From Rhodocyclales bacterium (GTDB lineage: Bacteria; Pseudomonadota; Gammaproteobacteria; Burkholderiales; Rhodocyclaceae): DNA of 64,000 nucleotides. The stretch is from assembly GCA_028292485.1 (NCBI GenBank), contig JAQGMG010000015.1, positions 83,359 through 147,358 of the forward strand, in the 5' to 3' direction. A program made the position numbers and the translations under genes. Below, one piece after another: positions 47,741 through 58,862 of the stretch (position 1 is its first letter; each line of letters begins with the position of its first letter). The notes under the pieces were generated by a model. That model saw only the letters and a program-made list of their open reading frames with translations. It was not told the DNA's origin and did not search any database.

Positions 47741-47958
47741 GTGTTGATCAGGCTAAAACAAGAGCTGGTAAGGGATTAAGCGGCGATTCGCAGCATTCCG
47801 CGATGTTACAAGCTTACCCGGCCTGCAGCCCGCTGGCGCCAATGCGGGACAAAAGCGTGCAGCAAAAGCCTGACCGTGTGCGCAAAGGCTGTGGAATGCA
47901 GCAAAGTCCTGATAAAATTAAAAGTTATCCTCGACCCCCATCTTCAATTGGAGTTTTT

Positions 47959-48384
47959 ATGGCTATTGAACGCACCCTGTCCATCATCAAGCCGGACGCC
48001 GTTGCCAAGAATGTAATCGGCAAGATTTATCAACGTTTCGAAGAAGCCGGTCTCAAGGTCGTCGCTGCAAAGATGGTGCACCTGTCAGCCCAGGAAGCCG
48101 GCGAGTTCTATGCTGCTCATAAGGAGCGCGGTTTTTTCAAGGACCTCGTGGCTTTCATGACCTCCGGCCCAGTGATGGTTCAGGCGCTCGAAGGCGAAGG
48201 CGCCGTGCTGAAGAACCGCGACCTGATGGGCGCTACCGATCCGAAGAAGGCAGCGCCCGGCACCATTCGCGCTGACTTTGCGGAATCCATTGACGCAAAC
48301 GCTGTCCATGGTTCCGACGCCGTTGAAGCGGCTGCAGTGGAAATCTCGTTCTTCTTTCCCGGTATGAACGTTTACTCGCGTTGA
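47959..48384 (+). CDS. ndk: Nucleoside diphosphate kinase
   Basis: 141 residues. Exchanges the terminal phosphate among NTPs through a phosphohistidine (His in NAVHGSD). N terminus [18 protein letters not shown] is the family consensus. TTGGAG lies 5 nt before the ATG. TAAAAT at about 47914 is a likely -10 box, giving a short leader. It is followed by rlmN after 40 nt. Confidence 0.98.
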   Translation: MAIERTLSIIKPDAVAKNVIGKIYQRFEEAGLKVVAAKMVHLSAQEAGEFYAAHKERGFFKDLVAFMTSGPVMVQALEGEGAVLKNRDLMGATDPKKAAPGTIRADFAESIDANAVHGSDAVEAAAVEISFFFPGMNVYSR

Positions 48385-48424
48385 TAGAGTCACCGGTGCG
48401 CCTTTCATGGCCGCACCGGAAATT

Positions 48425-49510
48425 ATGCAAAACCTCCTTGATTTCGATGCTGCTGCACTGACCGAATGGTTCGCTGAACGAGGCGAGAAGCCGTTCCGCG
48501 CGCGCCAGGTGTTGCGCTGGATGCATCGCTTCGGGGAGGCCGATTTCGACGCGATGACCGATGTCGCCAAGAGCTTGCGTCTCATGCTCAAGGAGTCGGC
48601 CTGCGTTGTGGCGCCGACGCCGGTTCGCGACACGGTGTCGACGGATGGCACGCGCAAGTGGTTGCTCGATGTCGGCAATGCCAACGCAGTCGAAACAGTG
48701 TTCATTCCCGAGACAACGCGCGGCACGCTGTGCATCTCGTCGCAGGCAGGTTGCGCGCTGGACTGCGCTTTCTGCTCGACGGGCAAACAGGGTTTCAATC
48801 GCAACCTGAGTGCGGGCGAGATCATCGGGCAGTTATGGCTGGCCAATCGACTGCTCGGTGCCGACCCGGATGGCGAACGCATTATCAGCAATGTCGTGAT
48901 GATGGGTATGGGCGAGCCGTTGGCGAATTTCGACAACGTGGTTTCGGCACTTAGATTGATGCTGGACGATAACGCTTACGGCCTGTCGCGCCGCCGCGTC
49001 ACCGTGTCGACTTCGGGCATCGTGCCGGCGATGGACCGCTTGCGCGAGGCTTGCCCGGTCGCACTTGCAGTCTCGTTGCACGCGCCGAACGATGCGCTGC
49101 GCGACGAATTGGTGCCGATCAACAAGAAGTATCCATTGAAAGCGTTGCTGGGAGCATGCGAGCGTTATCTCGTCAGTGCGCCGCGCGATTTCATTACCTT
49201 TGAATACGTGATGCTCGATGGCATAAACGATCACGATGAGCACGCCCGGCAGCTTATCGATATCGCGCGTCAGGTGTCCTGCAAGTTCAATCTGATTCCG
49301 TTCAATCCTTTCCCCGGTTCCGGTTTCGAGCGTTCACCGTCGAGCCGGATCAAGCGCTTCAGCCAGATACTCCAGGACGCTGACATCGTTACGACGACAC
49401 GCAAGACGCGTGGCGAGGATGTCGATGCGGCATGTGGTCAGCTGGCGGGGCAAGTGAAGGACAAAACCCGGCGGACGCAACGGCGCGTCATGCCCATCAC
49501 TCAGGTATGA
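48425..49510 (+). CDS. rlmN: 23S rRNA (A2503)-C2 / tRNA (A37)-C2 methyltransferase
   Basis: Radical-SAM enzyme, 361 residues from the chosen start. The CX3CX2C cluster motif is CALDCAFC, followed by [11 protein letters not shown]. The methylated catalytic Cys lies in [11 protein letters not shown] and [15 protein letters not shown] is the SAM-binding GGE-like segment. ATG 48425 (MQNLLDFD) has GGAA upstream; ATG 48407 in the same frame is an alternative. It is coupled to pilW, whose in-frame ATGs begin at the rlmN stop. Confidence 0.96.
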   Translation: MQNLLDFDAAALTEWFAERGEKPFRARQVLRWMHRFGEADFDAMTDVAKSLRLMLKESACVVAPTPVRDTVSTDGTRKWLLDVGNANAVETVFIPETTRGTLCISSQAGCALDCAFCSTGKQGFNRNLSAGEIIGQLWLANRLLGADPDGERIISNVVMMGMGEPLANFDNVVSALRLMLDDNAYGLSRRRVTVSTSGIVPAMDRLREACPVALAVSLHAPNDALRDELVPINKKYPLKALLGACERYLVSAPRDFITFEYVMLDGINDHDEHARQLIDIARQVSCKFNLIPFNPFPGSGFERSPSSRIKRFSQILQDADIVTTTRKTRGEDVDAACGQLAGQVKDKTRRTQRRVMPITQV

Positions 49511-49512
49511 CA

Positions 49513-50337
49513 ATGAGTTCAATGAACGCGAGACAGGTTGTACGGGCGCATGTGCTGATCATGCTGGCGGGTTTGCTCGGCGCATGTTCAGCAGTGAATA
49601 CCAGCGCGCCGTTTTCAAGTACGACGCCAGTGGAGCGTTCCTCGTCCGATACGCCGTCACTTACCGATGTACGTAACAAGGCCAAGGTTCACGTCGATCT
49701 GGGCACTGCCTACATGGAGGGCAATCTCGGTGCTGCGCTGGATGAGGCACGCATTGCCGTTGCTTACGACAAGACCTACGCGCCGGCACACCTTCTGTTA
49801 GGCCAAGTTTACGCCTTGCTCGAGCAGTATCCGCAGGCGATGTCGGCTTTTGAAGACGCTGTGGCACTGGCGCCGGGCGACCCCGAAGTGAACAACGCTT
49901 ATGGCTGGTTCCTGTGCAACCGTAGCCGGCAAAAGGAGGGTGCCGCGCGTCTGGAGCAGGCGGCGCGCAATCCCTACTACCGCACGCCCGGCAGAGCCTG
50001 GACCAATCTTGGTCTGTGCAATCTTCAGGTCAAGGACGACGTGGCCGCCGAAATTGCGTTTTTACGTGCGGACCAGGCCGACCCCTCCAATCTCCAGGCC
50101 AAATATCATATTGCCGCCATCTCTTATCGCAATGGCAATCTGCTGCGCGCACGCGAATTTGCCAGTCAGCTCAATCAGCAGCCTGAGCAACAGTCGGCGG
50201 AAACCATCTGGTTGGCGCTGCGCATAGAGCACCGATTGGGCAACCGCAGCGGAGAGCAGAAGTATGCGAGTCAATTGGCGCGCAATTTCCCGTCATCCAG
50301 TGAAAACCAGGCCTACCAACAAGGAAAGTTCGAGTGA
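49513..50337 (+). CDS. pilW: Type IV pilus biogenesis/stability lipoprotein PilW (PilF)
   Basis: About 274 residues. Lipobox LLGAC after a short signal peptide, then a TPR array: VHVDLGTAYMEGNLGAALDEA, YAPAHLLLGQVYALLEQYPQAM, PEVNNAYGWFLCN. It acts as the outer-membrane pilotin for the PilQ secretin. AGG lies 7 nt before the ATG at 49513; an ATG at 49507 overlapping the rlmN stop is equally possible. Its position between rlmN and rodZ is standard. Confidence 0.92.
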   Translation: MSSMNARQVVRAHVLIMLAGLLGACSAVNTSAPFSSTTPVERSSSDTPSLTDVRNKAKVHVDLGTAYMEGNLGAALDEARIAVAYDKTYAPAHLLLGQVYALLEQYPQAMSAFEDAVALAPGDPEVNNAYGWFLCNRSRQKEGAARLEQAARNPYYRTPGRAWTNLGLCNLQVKDDVAAEIAFLRADQADPSNLQAKYHIAAISYRNGNLLRAREFASQLNQQPEQQSAETIWLALRIEHRLGNRSGEQKYASQLARNFPSSSENQAYQQGKFE

Positions 50338-51371
50338 GCGACGGCCCAGAATTTGAATCTTCAATGGGAGAAAATCCCGATGTGCCATTGACCGCATGGC
50401 AGATGCTGCGTGAGGCCCGCGAAGCCCGTGGCCTGACCATCATCGAAGTAGCGCAGCACCTCAAGCTGACGCCGCGTCAGGTAGAAGCGATGGAAGCGGG
50501 CGATCTGGCCCATTTGCCCGGCCCGGCATTTGCCCGCGGCTTCGTGCGCAACTACGCGCGCTTCCTGCAGCTTGACCCGGCACATTTCAATAGTGTGCTC
50601 GACGTCGTGCGCGAAGTGCCGCAGCCTTTCAATACACTCCCGCTGGGACAGATGCCAGGGCCGGCGCGCTGGCGGTTTTCGTCGTTGCCGGCGCTCGGAG
50701 TCGCAGCTGTGCTACTGGCGCTTGCGGTTGCCGGCTGGTATTACGGCTGGTTCGAGCCGCGTGAAGAGCAGTATCTGGCCGACGTGATGGAGCAGTCCGG
50801 CGTGCCCGCCGAGACGGGCGCTTCCATGCCGATGGCATCAGCCTCTGTTCCGCAAGCGGAGCAATCCGGCGGCGTCAACCTGACGCCTAGTGCGCCGAGT
50901 GTCGATATTGTTGCGGCTTCCGCTGTCGTGGTCGCGTCGGCGTCAGCGTCGTCCGCTGCCTCATCTCCCGTCGCCGCTCCCGTTGCCACGGCGGCGAGTT
51001 CTTCGTCACGGATGTCATCGTCATCGGCAGCGTCGAGTGCTGGCTCGGTGGCTGTATCCGCTGTCGTGTCGAAGCCGGCTTCCGCGCCCGTGGCGCAGTC
51101 CGCCGTGCCGATCTCCGGCCCTGTGCCCAAGGGGTCACACCGCTTGCGCTTTGCGTTCGATGCCGATGCCTGGGTCGAGGTCAAGGACGCCAGCGGCAAA
51201 GTCGTTTTCTCGCGCCTGAATCCGGCGGGTTCGGAACAGGAAGTGCAGGGCGAGGCACCATTGCAGCTCGTCATCGGCAATGCGCCGCAGGTGCGCTTGA
51301 GCGTTGACGGCAAGGCGACGGAATTGACTTCCCGCACCACTTCCAATGTGGCGCGTTTCAGCTTGCCGTGA
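50334..51371 (+). CDS. rodZ: RodZ-like cytoskeletal HTH membrane protein
   Basis: 345 residues. An N-terminal HTH_25 domain ([21 protein letters not shown]) is followed by one transmembrane segment near residue 125 ([19 protein letters not shown]), a long Ser/Ala/Val-rich periplasmic linker (~150-265) and a C-terminal DUF4115 beta domain ([20 protein letters not shown]). It anchors MreB and supports rod shape. A GTG start overlaps the pilW stop. The low-complexity linker is probably variable in length between strains. Confidence 0.9.
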   Translation: MSDGPEFESSMGENPDVPLTAWQMLREAREARGLTIIEVAQHLKLTPRQVEAMEAGDLAHLPGPAFARGFVRNYARFLQLDPAHFNSVLDVVREVPQPFNTLPLGQMPGPARWRFSSLPALGVAAVLLALAVAGWYYGWFEPREEQYLADVMEQSGVPAETGASMPMASASVPQAEQSGGVNLTPSAPSVDIVAASAVVVASASASSAASSPVAAPVATAASSSSRMSSSSAASSAGSVAVSAVVSKPASAPVAQSAVPISGPVPKGSHRLRFAFDADAWVEVKDASGKVVFSRLNPAGSEQEVQGEAPLQLVIGNAPQVRLSVDGKATELTSRTTSNVARFSLP

Positions 51372-52642
51372 TGGAACGAGGCATGGAATCCATGAATGTC
51401 AGCAAGAGCGCCTCCGCATTGCAACGTCACGCCACGCGCCTGGTTCGTATCGGCAAGGTGGCGGTCGGTTCGGCTGCGCCGATTGTCGTGCAGTCGATGA
51501 CCAACACCGACACGGCAGACCACATTTCTACCGCCCTGCAAGTGGCGCAACTGGCGCGTGCCGGTTCGGAGCTGGTGCGCATCACCGTCAATAACGACGA
51601 GTCGGCCAAGGCCGTGCCGAAGATTCACGAGCAACTACTCAAAATGAATATGGAAGTGCCGCTGATCGGTGACTTCCATTACAACGGCCATACGCTGCTG
51701 CAGGACAATCCTGCCTGCGCCGAGGTGCTTGCGAAATACCGCATCAACCCCGGCAATGTCGGCAAGGGTGTGAAGCGCGATACGCAGTTTGCGGCCATCG
51801 TTGAAATGGCTTGTCGTTATGACAAGCCGGTGCGCATCGGCGTGAACTGGGGCAGTCTCGATCAGGCCGTACTGGCGCGCATGATGGATGAAAACGCCAC
51901 GCGTGCCGAGCCGTGGGATGCAGGTGCGGTGATGCGCGAGGCTCTCGTCGTGTCAGCACTCGAATCAGCGAAATCAGCGGAGGACGTGGGCCTCGCGGGC
52001 GATCGCATTATCCTGTCGTGCAAGGTCTCCAGCGTGCAGGATCTGATCGCTACATATCGCGAACTGGCGCGCCGCTGCGACTATCCCCTGCACCTCGGTT
52101 TGACCGAAGCGGGCATGGGCAGCAAGGGCATCGTGGCATCGACGGCCGCTTTGTCGGTGCTGCTGCAGGAAGGTATCGGCGATACCATCCGCATATCGTT
52201 GACGCCAGAGCCGAATGGCAAGCGCACTGACGAAGTGATCGTCGCCCAGGAAATCCTGCAGACCATGGGGCTGCGCGCCTTCACGCCGATGGTGACGGCA
52301 TGCCCTGGTTGTGGCCGTACCACCAGCGTGTTCTTCCAGGAGCTGGCGCAGTCGGTGCAGGAATATGTGCGCGATCAGATGCCGGTATGGCGCGACCAGT
52401 ACGATGGTGTCGAAAACCTCACGCTGGCCGTGATGGGTTGCATCGTCAATGGTCCAGGCGAGAGCAAGCACGCCAACATCGGTATCTCCTTGCCCGGTAC
52501 CGGCGAGACGCCTGCCGCGCCGGTATTCATCGACGGGCAAAAGGCGATGACTTTGCGCGGCGATAACATCGCCAACGAATTCCGCGACATTCTCGACAAT
52601 TACGTCGCCACGAAATATCCCAGGAAAGGCCTCGCCGCTTAA
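51371..52642 (+). CDS. ispG: 4-hydroxy-3-methylbut-2-enyl diphosphate synthase (flavodoxin)
   Basis: Iron-sulfur enzyme of the MEP isoprenoid pathway, ~423 residues. The TIM-barrel half contains [13 protein letters not shown]. The [4Fe-4S] ligands are in CPGCGRTT and [17 protein letters not shown]. The insert typical of proteobacterial enzymes is present. The start is uncertain: ATGs at 51371, 51383 and 51392 are in frame, the last with GAGG 10 nt upstream. It overlaps or abuts rodZ. Confidence 0.96.
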   Translation: MERGMESMNVSKSASALQRHATRLVRIGKVAVGSAAPIVVQSMTNTDTADHISTALQVAQLARAGSELVRITVNNDESAKAVPKIHEQLLKMNMEVPLIGDFHYNGHTLLQDNPACAEVLAKYRINPGNVGKGVKRDTQFAAIVEMACRYDKPVRIGVNWGSLDQAVLARMMDENATRAEPWDAGAVMREALVVSALESAKSAEDVGLAGDRIILSCKVSSVQDLIATYRELARRCDYPLHLGLTEAGMGSKGIVASTAALSVLLQEGIGDTIRISLTPEPNGKRTDEVIVAQEILQTMGLRAFTPMVTACPGCGRTTSVFFQELAQSVQEYVRDQMPVWRDQYDGVENLTLAVMGCIVNGPGESKHANIGISLPGTGETPAAPVFIDGQKAMTLRGDNIANEFRDILDNYVATKYPRKGLAA

Positions 52643-52665
52643 ACTGCGAGCACCACAACAAGAAC

Positions 52666-53964
52666 ATGGCAACAAACAAGATCCAAGGCGTTCGTGGCAT
52701 GAACGACCTGCTTCCCGACGAGGCAGAGCGCTGGGAGGCATTCGAAGAGATCGTGCGCGACTGGCTCAAGAGCTACGGTTACCGGCCGATCCGCACGCCC
52801 ATCGTCGAGCCGACGGCGCTGTTCGTGCGTGGCGTCGGTGAGCACACCGACATCGTCGAGAAGGAGATGTACTCCTTCGAGGATCGTCTCAATGGCGAAC
52901 AACTGACGATGCGGCCCGAGGGCACGGCGCCCTGCGTGCGTGCCGTGACCGAGCACAATATGCTGTTCGGGCAAGCACAGCGTCTCTATTACACGGGGCC
53001 GATGTTCCGCCACGAGCGTCCGCAGAAAGGCCGCTATCGGCAGTTTCATCAGGTTGGTGTCGAAGCGCTGGGTTTTGCAGGCCCCGACGTGGATGCAGAA
53101 CACATCGTCATGTGCGCGCGCTTGTGGGACGACCTGGGCCTCGACGACATCAAACTCGAGATCAATTCGCTGGGCGATGCGCAGGAACGCGCCACCCACC
53201 GCGCCGAGCTGATTGCCTACCTGCAGAAGAACGAAGCCGCGCTGGACGAGGATGGCAAACGCCGTCTGCATTCCAATCCCTTGCGCGTGCTCGACAGCAA
53301 GAATCCTGCGCTGCTGGAAATTGTCGAAGCAGCGCCGAAGCTCATGGATTTTCTCGGCGAGGACTCGCTCAAGCATTACGAGGGCGTCACTGCGCTGCTG
53401 CGCGATGCCTGCGTGCCGCACAAGCTCAATACGCGGCTGGTGCGCGGGCTGGACTATTACAACCGTACCGTGTTCGAATGGACGACCACGCGTCTGGGTG
53501 CGCAAGCAACGATCTGCGCTGGTGGCCGTTACGACTCGCTGATCGAGAGTCTTGGTGGCAAATCCGCACCGGCTTGTGGATTCGGCATGGGCATCGAGCG
53601 TGTCATGCTGCTATGGACCGAGGGCATGGAAGAGGGGCCGTTGTCCAACCCCGACGTGTATGTCGTGCACCAGGGTGAAGCGGCCGGGCGTCTGGCTTTT
53701 CGCGTGGCCGAAGAAATTCGTTCGGCCGGCATGGCTGCGATCTATCACTGTGGCGGCGGCAACTTCAAGTCGCAGATGAAGAAGGCCGATGCGAGCGGCG
53801 CGTCGTACGCAATCGTCATTGGCGATGACGAAGTGGCTGCCGAGGCGGTGATGTTGAAACCCCTGCGTGAAGCGGATGGGCAGCGCGGCGAGCAGCGCAG
53901 GGTTGCGCTGGCTGATCTGACACACACCCTATCGAGCCAGCTCTACGGTACGGAAGAAGCTTGA
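52666..53964 (+). CDS. hisS: Histidyl-tRNA synthetase
   Basis: 432 residues, class II synthetase. N-terminal [15 protein letters not shown], motif 2 region TAPCVRA and [20 protein letters not shown], the His-specific [14 protein letters not shown] and motif 3 [14 protein letters not shown] [13 protein letters not shown], then the anticodon-binding domain. It lies 23 nt after ispG. A catalytically dead paralogue, hisZ, lies 7.3 kb downstream. Confidence 0.98.
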   Translation: MATNKIQGVRGMNDLLPDEAERWEAFEEIVRDWLKSYGYRPIRTPIVEPTALFVRGVGEHTDIVEKEMYSFEDRLNGEQLTMRPEGTAPCVRAVTEHNMLFGQAQRLYYTGPMFRHERPQKGRYRQFHQVGVEALGFAGPDVDAEHIVMCARLWDDLGLDDIKLEINSLGDAQERATHRAELIAYLQKNEAALDEDGKRRLHSNPLRVLDSKNPALLEIVEAAPKLMDFLGEDSLKHYEGVTALLRDACVPHKLNTRLVRGLDYYNRTVFEWTTTRLGAQATICAGGRYDSLIESLGGKSAPACGFGMGIERVMLLWTEGMEEGPLSNPDVYVVHQGEAAGRLAFRVAEEIRSAGMAAIYHCGGGNFKSQMKKADASGASYAIVIGDDEVAAEAVMLKPLREADGQRGEQRRVALADLTHTLSSQLYGTEEA

Positions 53965-54033
53965 GCTACTAATTTGACAGGCGCAGTGAGCATTGCGCCG
54001 TCGCACCAATAACCATCTGGAAAGATTACGAAC

Positions 54034-54678
54034 ATGGCCGCTTACGACCTCGAAGAACAAGAACAGCTTTCCGCAATGAAGGCATGGTGGGAAAAGTACG
54101 GCAATCTCATTTCCACGGTTGTCGCGGTCATCGCCCTGGCGGTGCTCGCCTGGCAAGCCTGGTCGTGGTACCAGCGCTCGCAGAATGACAAGGCTACGGC
54201 CCTGTATGCAGAAGTGTTCCTGGCCGCGCAGGGTGGCGATTCGGCCAAGCTGCAGCAGGCAGCCAATCAGCTGACAAACGAATACCCTGGTCTCTTGCAG
54301 GCATCACTCGGCGCCTTGCTTGCCGCCAAGGTGGATGTCGACAAGAAGGATACAAAAAGCGCCAAGGTGAAACTGGCCTGGGTCATGGAGCACAGCAAGG
54401 AAGTGCTGGTGAAGGATCTGGCCCGTTTGCGTCTGGCAACCTTGCTGCTCGACGACAAGGCCTACGATGAAAGCCTGAAGCAACTCGAAGGCGGCGTGAC
54501 GCAGGAGTTTGCATCGCGTTTCGCGGAACTGCGTGGCGACGTACTGCTGGAGCAGGGCAAACCCGATCCAGCAAGACAGGCTTACAAACAGGCGCTGGAA
54601 AAGATACCGGCCACGGTCGAAGGCGGCACGCTCAAGAATATTGTGCAGACCAAGCTCGACGAGTTGGGAGGCAATTGA
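54034..54678 (+). CDS. yfgM: YfgM-like tetratricopeptide membrane protein
   Basis: 214 residues. Short cytoplasmic N terminus (DLEEQEQLSAMKAWWEKYG), a single membrane anchor (LISTVVAVIALAVLAWQAW) and a periplasmic TPR_21 domain. In E. coli YfgM is an ancillary SecYEG/PpiD-associated factor. hisS upstream and bamB downstream are standard neighbours. Two nt separate its stop from bamB. Confidence 0.9.
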   Translation: MAAYDLEEQEQLSAMKAWWEKYGNLISTVVAVIALAVLAWQAWSWYQRSQNDKATALYAEVFLAAQGGDSAKLQQAANQLTNEYPGLLQASLGALLAAKVDVDKKDTKSAKVKLAWVMEHSKEVLVKDLARLRLATLLLDDKAYDESLKQLEGGVTQEFASRFAELRGDVLLEQGKPDPARQAYKQALEKIPATVEGGTLKNIVQTKLDELGGN

Positions 54679-54679
54679 T

Positions 54680-55861
54680 ATGCCTTGCTTGTCGCTGTCT
54701 GGCACGCCCGTGATGCGAAAGCTCCGGGCGCTGGTATTGTCTCTGAGCGTTAGTGCCATGCTTGGCGGCTGTTTTCTTTGGCCCGATGCAACTCCCGGCC
54801 CCAAGCCTTCGCCTTTGCCTGCCCTGTCGGGTTCGGTAAAGCTTCAATCGGACTGGCATAAGAGCGCTGGCAAACTGAGGCCCGCAGTATTGCGCCCGGC
54901 AGTTGCCGGCATTTCGGTATTTGCGGCATCGGCTGATGGCACGCTGACGCGTCTCGAGAGCGGCCGTGAAGTCTGGAGTGTACGTGCCGCCAAAGCCTTG
55001 TCTGCGGGTGTTGCTGCCAACGGCAAGCTGGTGGTCGTGGCCAGCGCTGCTGGCGAGCTGCTGGCATTCGAGCCGCTGCAAGGCAAGGCACTATGGCGTG
55101 CGCAGCTCGGTGGCGAGGTGTCGGGTCTGCCACTCATTGCCGACGATATCGTCGTCGTGCGCGTTGGCGATAATCTGGTGCAGGCTTTCAATGTGGCTGA
55201 TGGCACGCAGCGCTGGATCTATCAACGCGCGCAATCATCGCTGATCTTGCGCTCCTATTCCGGCTTTGGCCGCATCGGCGATGCCGTACTGGCGGGTTTT
55301 TCCGGTGGCAAGCTGGTGTCCCTGTCGCAAGGCGGCGGCTTTCCGCGTTGGGAAGCGACTGTTGCCTTGCCGCGCGGCGCCAATGAACTTGAACGCATGA
55401 CCGATCTTGTCGGCGAACCCATGGTGCGTGGTGATGCTGTCTGCGTTGCGGCCTACCAGGCCCGTGTCGCCTGCGTCGATTCCGGCAAGGGCACCGTGCG
55501 CTGGACGCGGGATATCGGTTCGGGCGTTGGCGCGGATGCCGATGACTCGACCCTCTACATCACCGACACGACGGGTGCGGTACATGCTCTCGACATCAGG
55601 AGCGGCGCGACGCTATGGAAGCAGGACAAGCTCGCCTGGCGTGGCGTTGGCCGGCCGCTCGTGGTGGGCGACTACGTGGCAGTAGCCGACACATCGGGTT
55701 GGGTGCATTTGCTGGATCGCAAGGAGGGGCGTTTCATGGGCCGCCTCGACGTAGATAGCTCCGGTATTACCGCGCCGATGGCTCTGCTTGGCAAGGGATT
55801 CGTCCTGCAGGCACGTGACGGGACCGTCCATATGATCAGCCTTGCCGAAGCAACCAAGTGA
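54680..55861 (+). CDS. bamB: Outer-membrane assembly lipoprotein BamB
   Basis: 393 residues. The lipobox LGGC (Cys31) is followed by PQQ-like beta-propeller repeats ([53 protein letters not shown]). Component of the BAM complex that folds beta-barrels. GGGAGG lies 8 nt before the ATG at 54680; an ATG at 54713 would give a shorter signal peptide. The stop overlaps the der GTG. Confidence 0.95.
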   Translation: MPCLSLSGTPVMRKLRALVLSLSVSAMLGGCFLWPDATPGPKPSPLPALSGSVKLQSDWHKSAGKLRPAVLRPAVAGISVFAASADGTLTRLESGREVWSVRAAKALSAGVAANGKLVVVASAAGELLAFEPLQGKALWRAQLGGEVSGLPLIADDIVVVRVGDNLVQAFNVADGTQRWIYQRAQSSLILRSYSGFGRIGDAVLAGFSGGKLVSLSQGGGFPRWEATVALPRGANELERMTDLVGEPMVRGDAVCVAAYQARVACVDSGKGTVRWTRDIGSGVGADADDSTLYITDTTGAVHALDIRSGATLWKQDKLAWRGVGRPLVVGDYVAVADTSGWVHLLDRKEGRFMGRLDVDSSGITAPMALLGKGFVLQARDGTVHMISLAEATK

Positions 55862-57186
55862 AACCTACGCTAGTTCTTGTTGGACGCCCGAACGTTGGCA
55901 AGTCCACACTTTTCAATCGCTTGACGCGCACGCGTGACGCGCTGGTTGCCGACATGCCCGGCCTTACGCGTGACCGCCATTACGGCATCGGGCGTGGCGG
56001 CAACAAGCCTTACCTCGTCGTCGATACCGGCGGCTTTGAGCCGACCGCCCGCGAAGGCATCGTTGCCGAGATGGCGCGCCAGGCAGAGTCCGCCATTGCC
56101 GAAGCAGATGCCTTGTTGTTCATCGTCGACGGACGCACCGGGCTCACGCCCCATGACAAACAGATAGCTGACCGCCTGCGTCGCTCCGGCCGCCCGATTT
56201 TTCTTGCCGTGAACAAGGGTGAGGGCGCCAATCGCGCCGTATTGAGCGCCGAGTTCCACGAACTGGCTTGTGGTGAGCCGTATGTCATCTCGTCGGCACA
56301 CGGCGATGGTGTCACCGCATTGCTCAATCTGGTGCTCGACACTTTTCCCGAAGCCAAGGAAGAAGAAGGCGACGACACACGCGGCCCGAAAGTTGCCATT
56401 GTCGGTCGGCCGAATGTCGGCAAATCTACGCTCATCAACGCCTTGCTAGGTGAAGACCGCGTCATCGCGTTCGACATGCCCGGCACGACGCGTGACGCCA
56501 TCGAAGTGCCGTTCGAGCGTAACGGCCGTGAATATACGTTGATCGATACCGCTGGCCTGCGACGTCGCGGCAAGGTGTTCGAGGCCATCGAGAAATTTTC
56601 GGTGATCAAGACCTTGCAGGCAGTCGAAGAAGCCAATGTGGTCGTGCTGGTGCTCGATGCCAGCCAGGATATCTCGGACCAGGATGCGCACATCGGTGGT
56701 TTCGCGCTGGAGGCTGGGCGCGCGCTCGTTGTCGCCATCAACAAGTGGGACGACGTCGACGAATATCGTCGCGAGCGGGTCAAGGTCGATATCGCGCGCA
56801 AGCTGCAATTCCTCAGCTTTGCCCGCTTCCATTACATCTCCGCCCTGCAATCCACAGGTATCGGCGCCTTGCTCAAGTCGGTCGACGGCGCTTATGCAGC
56901 TGCCATGTCCAAGCTGCCGACACCGAAGCTCACACGGGTCCTGATGGCCGCCCTGGCCAAGCAGCAACCGCCGCGCCATGGCGTGTTCCGTCCGAAACTG
57001 CGCTATGCCCACCAGGGCGGGCAGAATCCGCCAATCGTGATCATTCATGGCAACGCGCTGGAGCATGTGCCGGAGTCGTACAAGCGATTCCTGGAACATT
57101 CCTTCATGGAGGCGTTCAAACTGCAGGGCACGCCAATGCGCGTCGAGTTCCGCTCGACGCGCAATCCTTATGCTACCGACGACTGA
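55858..57186 (+). CDS. der: Ribosome biogenesis GTPase Der (EngA)
   Basis: 442 residues with two tandem GTPase domains and a C-terminal KH-like domain. G1 motifs [12 protein letters not shown] and [13 protein letters not shown]3 DTGGFEP and DTAGLRRR; G4 VNKG and INKWD. Acts in 50S subunit assembly. A GTG start overlaps the bamB stop. A 137-nt gap with hairpins separates it from hfq. Confidence 0.98.
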   Translation: MKPTLVLVGRPNVGKSTLFNRLTRTRDALVADMPGLTRDRHYGIGRGGNKPYLVVDTGGFEPTAREGIVAEMARQAESAIAEADALLFIVDGRTGLTPHDKQIADRLRRSGRPIFLAVNKGEGANRAVLSAEFHELACGEPYVISSAHGDGVTALLNLVLDTFPEAKEEEGDDTRGPKVAIVGRPNVGKSTLINALLGEDRVIAFDMPGTTRDAIEVPFERNGREYTLIDTAGLRRRGKVFEAIEKFSVIKTLQAVEEANVVVLVLDASQDISDQDAHIGGFALEAGRALVVAINKWDDVDEYRRERVKVDIARKLQFLSFARFHYISALQSTGIGALLKSVDGAYAAAMSKLPTPKLTRVLMAALAKQQPPRHGVFRPKLRYAHQGGQNPPIVIIHGNALEHVPESYKRFLEHSFMEAFKLQGTPMRVEFRSTRNPYATDD

Positions 57187-57208
57187 GGCCAGCGACGGAT
57201 CAAGCGGC

Positions 57209-57230
57209 AAGCTTACAAGTTCGTAAGCTT
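57209..57230. repeat. Short hairpin in the der-hfq gap
   Basis: AAGCTTAC (57209-57216) and GTAAGCTT (57223-57230) form a perfect 8-bp stem with a 6-nt loop. An overlapping CTTTGCA...TGCAAAG pair (57228-57234 and 57251-57257) offers an alternative fold. No T-run follows, so it is not a standard terminator. It may shape hfq mRNA 5' ends. Confidence 0.45.
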
Positions 57231-57323
57231 TGCAAGGAACTGCATCACGATGCAAAGTGCGTTATGCTGGCGGTGCACAATAAGTATTTACATCCTTTCA
57301 CCAATAACAAGACGAGGGCCAAT

Positions 57324-57566
57324 ATGAGCAACAAAGGCCAATTGCTTCAAGATCCGTTCCTTAACATTTTGCGCAAGGAACACGTGCCCGTTTCCATTTA
57401 CCTGGTCAATGGCATCAAATTGCAGGGCCACATCGAGTCTTTTGACCAGTATGTTGTCTTGCTCAAGAACACTGTTACGCAGATGGTCTACAAGCACGCG
57501 ATCTCCACGGTCGTGCCCGCTCGCCCGGTTTCCATCCCGCACGAAGCGCCCGAAACCAAAGAGTAA
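57324..57566 (+). CDS. hfq: RNA chaperone Hfq
   Basis: 80 residues. Hexameric Sm-like protein that pairs small RNAs with mRNAs. Sm1 region [21 protein letters not shown] and Sm2 [11 protein letters not shown] are intact. GAGG is placed 8 nt before the ATG. The der-hfq gap is large enough for its own promoter. hflX begins 25 nt downstream. Confidence 0.98.
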   Translation: MSNKGQLLQDPFLNILRKEHVPVSIYLVNGIKLQGHIESFDQYVVLLKNTVTQMVYKHAISTVVPARPVSIPHEAPETKE

Positions 57567-57591
57567 GTGAGTACCCTTGAAGGCGGGCGCC

Positions 57592-58848
57592 ATGCTTGAG
57601 CGCCCGGCAAGCGGCAATCGCGCCGTGCTCGTACAGGTAGATTTCGGCAAAGCCAGCGTGGCTGATCGTATTGCCGAACTCGGTTTGCTGGCGGGTTCGG
57701 CAGGCGCCGAAACGGTTGCGTTGATCCAGTGCAAGCGTCAGGCGCCGGATGCCGCCTTGTTTGTGGGCAAGGGCAAGGCTGAAGAGATCGCCGAAGCGGC
57801 TCGCGAGTCGCAAGCCGATATCGTCATCTTCAATCACGAGCTGGCGCCAGGCCAGCAGCGCAATCTCGAGCGCGTATTGCAGCGCCGGGTTGTCGACCGT
57901 AACGCGCTTATCCTCGATATCTTTGCCCTGCGCGCCAAGAGTCACGAAGGCAAGCTGCAGGTCGAGCTCGCTCAGCTGCAGCACCTGTCCACGCGACTTG
58001 TGCGCGGCTGGACCCACCTTGAGCGTCAAAAGGGTGGCATTGGCCTGCGTGGCCCCGGCGAAACACAGCTGGAAACAGACCGCCGACTGCTCGGTAATCG
58101 CGTGGCCTTGCTCAAGGAGCGGCTCAAGGCCCTCGAAAAGCAGCGTCGTGTGCGCAGCAGGGCGCGTGAGCGCCAGGAGGTGCCGGTGGTGGCGCTGGTT
58201 GGCTACACGAATGCGGGCAAGTCCACGCTTTTCAACGCCTTGACCAAAGCGGGCGCCTTTGCCGCCGATCAGCTCTTTGCAACGCTCGATACAACGTTGC
58301 GCAGGGTTTATCTCAAGGATGCCGAACGCAGCCTGATTGTCTCGGACACCGTTGGCTTCATTCGCGATTTGCCGCACGCAGTCGTCGCGGCATTTCATGC
58401 CACGCTGGAAGAGACGGCAAACGCCGATTTGCTGCTCCATGTGATCGATGCCTCGTCATCCGAGCGCGAGGCTCAGATTCAGGTCGTTGATCGTGTTCTT
58501 CAGGAGATCGGCGCGGGGGCTGTGCCGCGGATTCTGATATGGAACAAGATAGATGCGACGGCGGGCGAGCCGGGAGTCGAGCGGGACGCCTGTGGTAATA
58601 TCCAGCGCGTATTGCTGAGTGCCCGCAGTGGTGCGGGCCTTGATGGTTTGCGCGCTGCACTGGCTGAAATGATTTTTCACATTCCGACAGTTGCCGGAAA
58701 GATGCCAGCCAGTGGCCCGCTGAGCCCGCATGAACGAAATGACTCAATGGCGTTCTTACCGCCTGCACGAAATAGTGGATTTCCGAGTGAAATTCCGAGT
58801 GAAACCCCGAGCGATATCCTGAGCGAACCTCTGAGCGAATCCAAGTGA
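57592..58848 (+). CDS. hflX: Ribosome-associated GTPase HflX
   Basis: 418 residues. The N-terminal HflX domain (ALFVGKGKAEEI, VIFNHELAPGQQRNLE), a helical linker with GGIGLRGPGETQLETDRR and a TRAFAC GTPase domain with G1 GYTNAGKSTLFN, G3 DTVGFIRDLP and G4 NKID. Splits stalled or hibernating ribosomes. ATG 57592 has GAAGG upstream; a TTG at 57577 is in frame. The last ~22 residues come from a 12-nt tandem repeat (separate entry) and look disordered. Confidence 0.96.
   Translation: MLERPASGNRAVLVQVDFGKASVADRIAELGLLAGSAGAETVALIQCKRQAPDAALFVGKGKAEEIAEAARESQADIVIFNHELAPGQQRNLERVLQRRVVDRNALILDIFALRAKSHEGKLQVELAQLQHLSTRLVRGWTHLERQKGGIGLRGPGETQLETDRRLLGNRVALLKERLKALEKQRRVRSRARERQEVPVVALVGYTNAGKSTLFNALTKAGAFAADQLFATLDTTLRRVYLKDAERSLIVSDTVGFIRDLPHAVVAAFHATLEETANADLLLHVIDASSSEREAQIQVVDRVLQEIGAGAVPRILIWNKIDATAGEPGVERDACGNIQRVLLSARSGAGLDGLRAALAEMIFHIPTVAGKMPASGPLSPHERNDSMAFLPPARNSGFPSEIPSETPSDILSEPLSESK
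58781..58840 (+). repeat. Five-copy 12-nt tandem repeat at the 3' end of hflX
   Basis: Five consecutive 12-nt units, the first two identical (TTCCGAGTGAAA) and the others drifting (CCCCGAGCGATA, TCCTGAGCGAAC, CTCTGAGCGAAT). The period keeps the frame and encodes repeating PSE/LSE tetrapeptides at the HflX C terminus, ending 5 nt before the stop codon. Confidence 0.85.
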
Positions 58849-58862
58849 TCACAGCAATCTTC

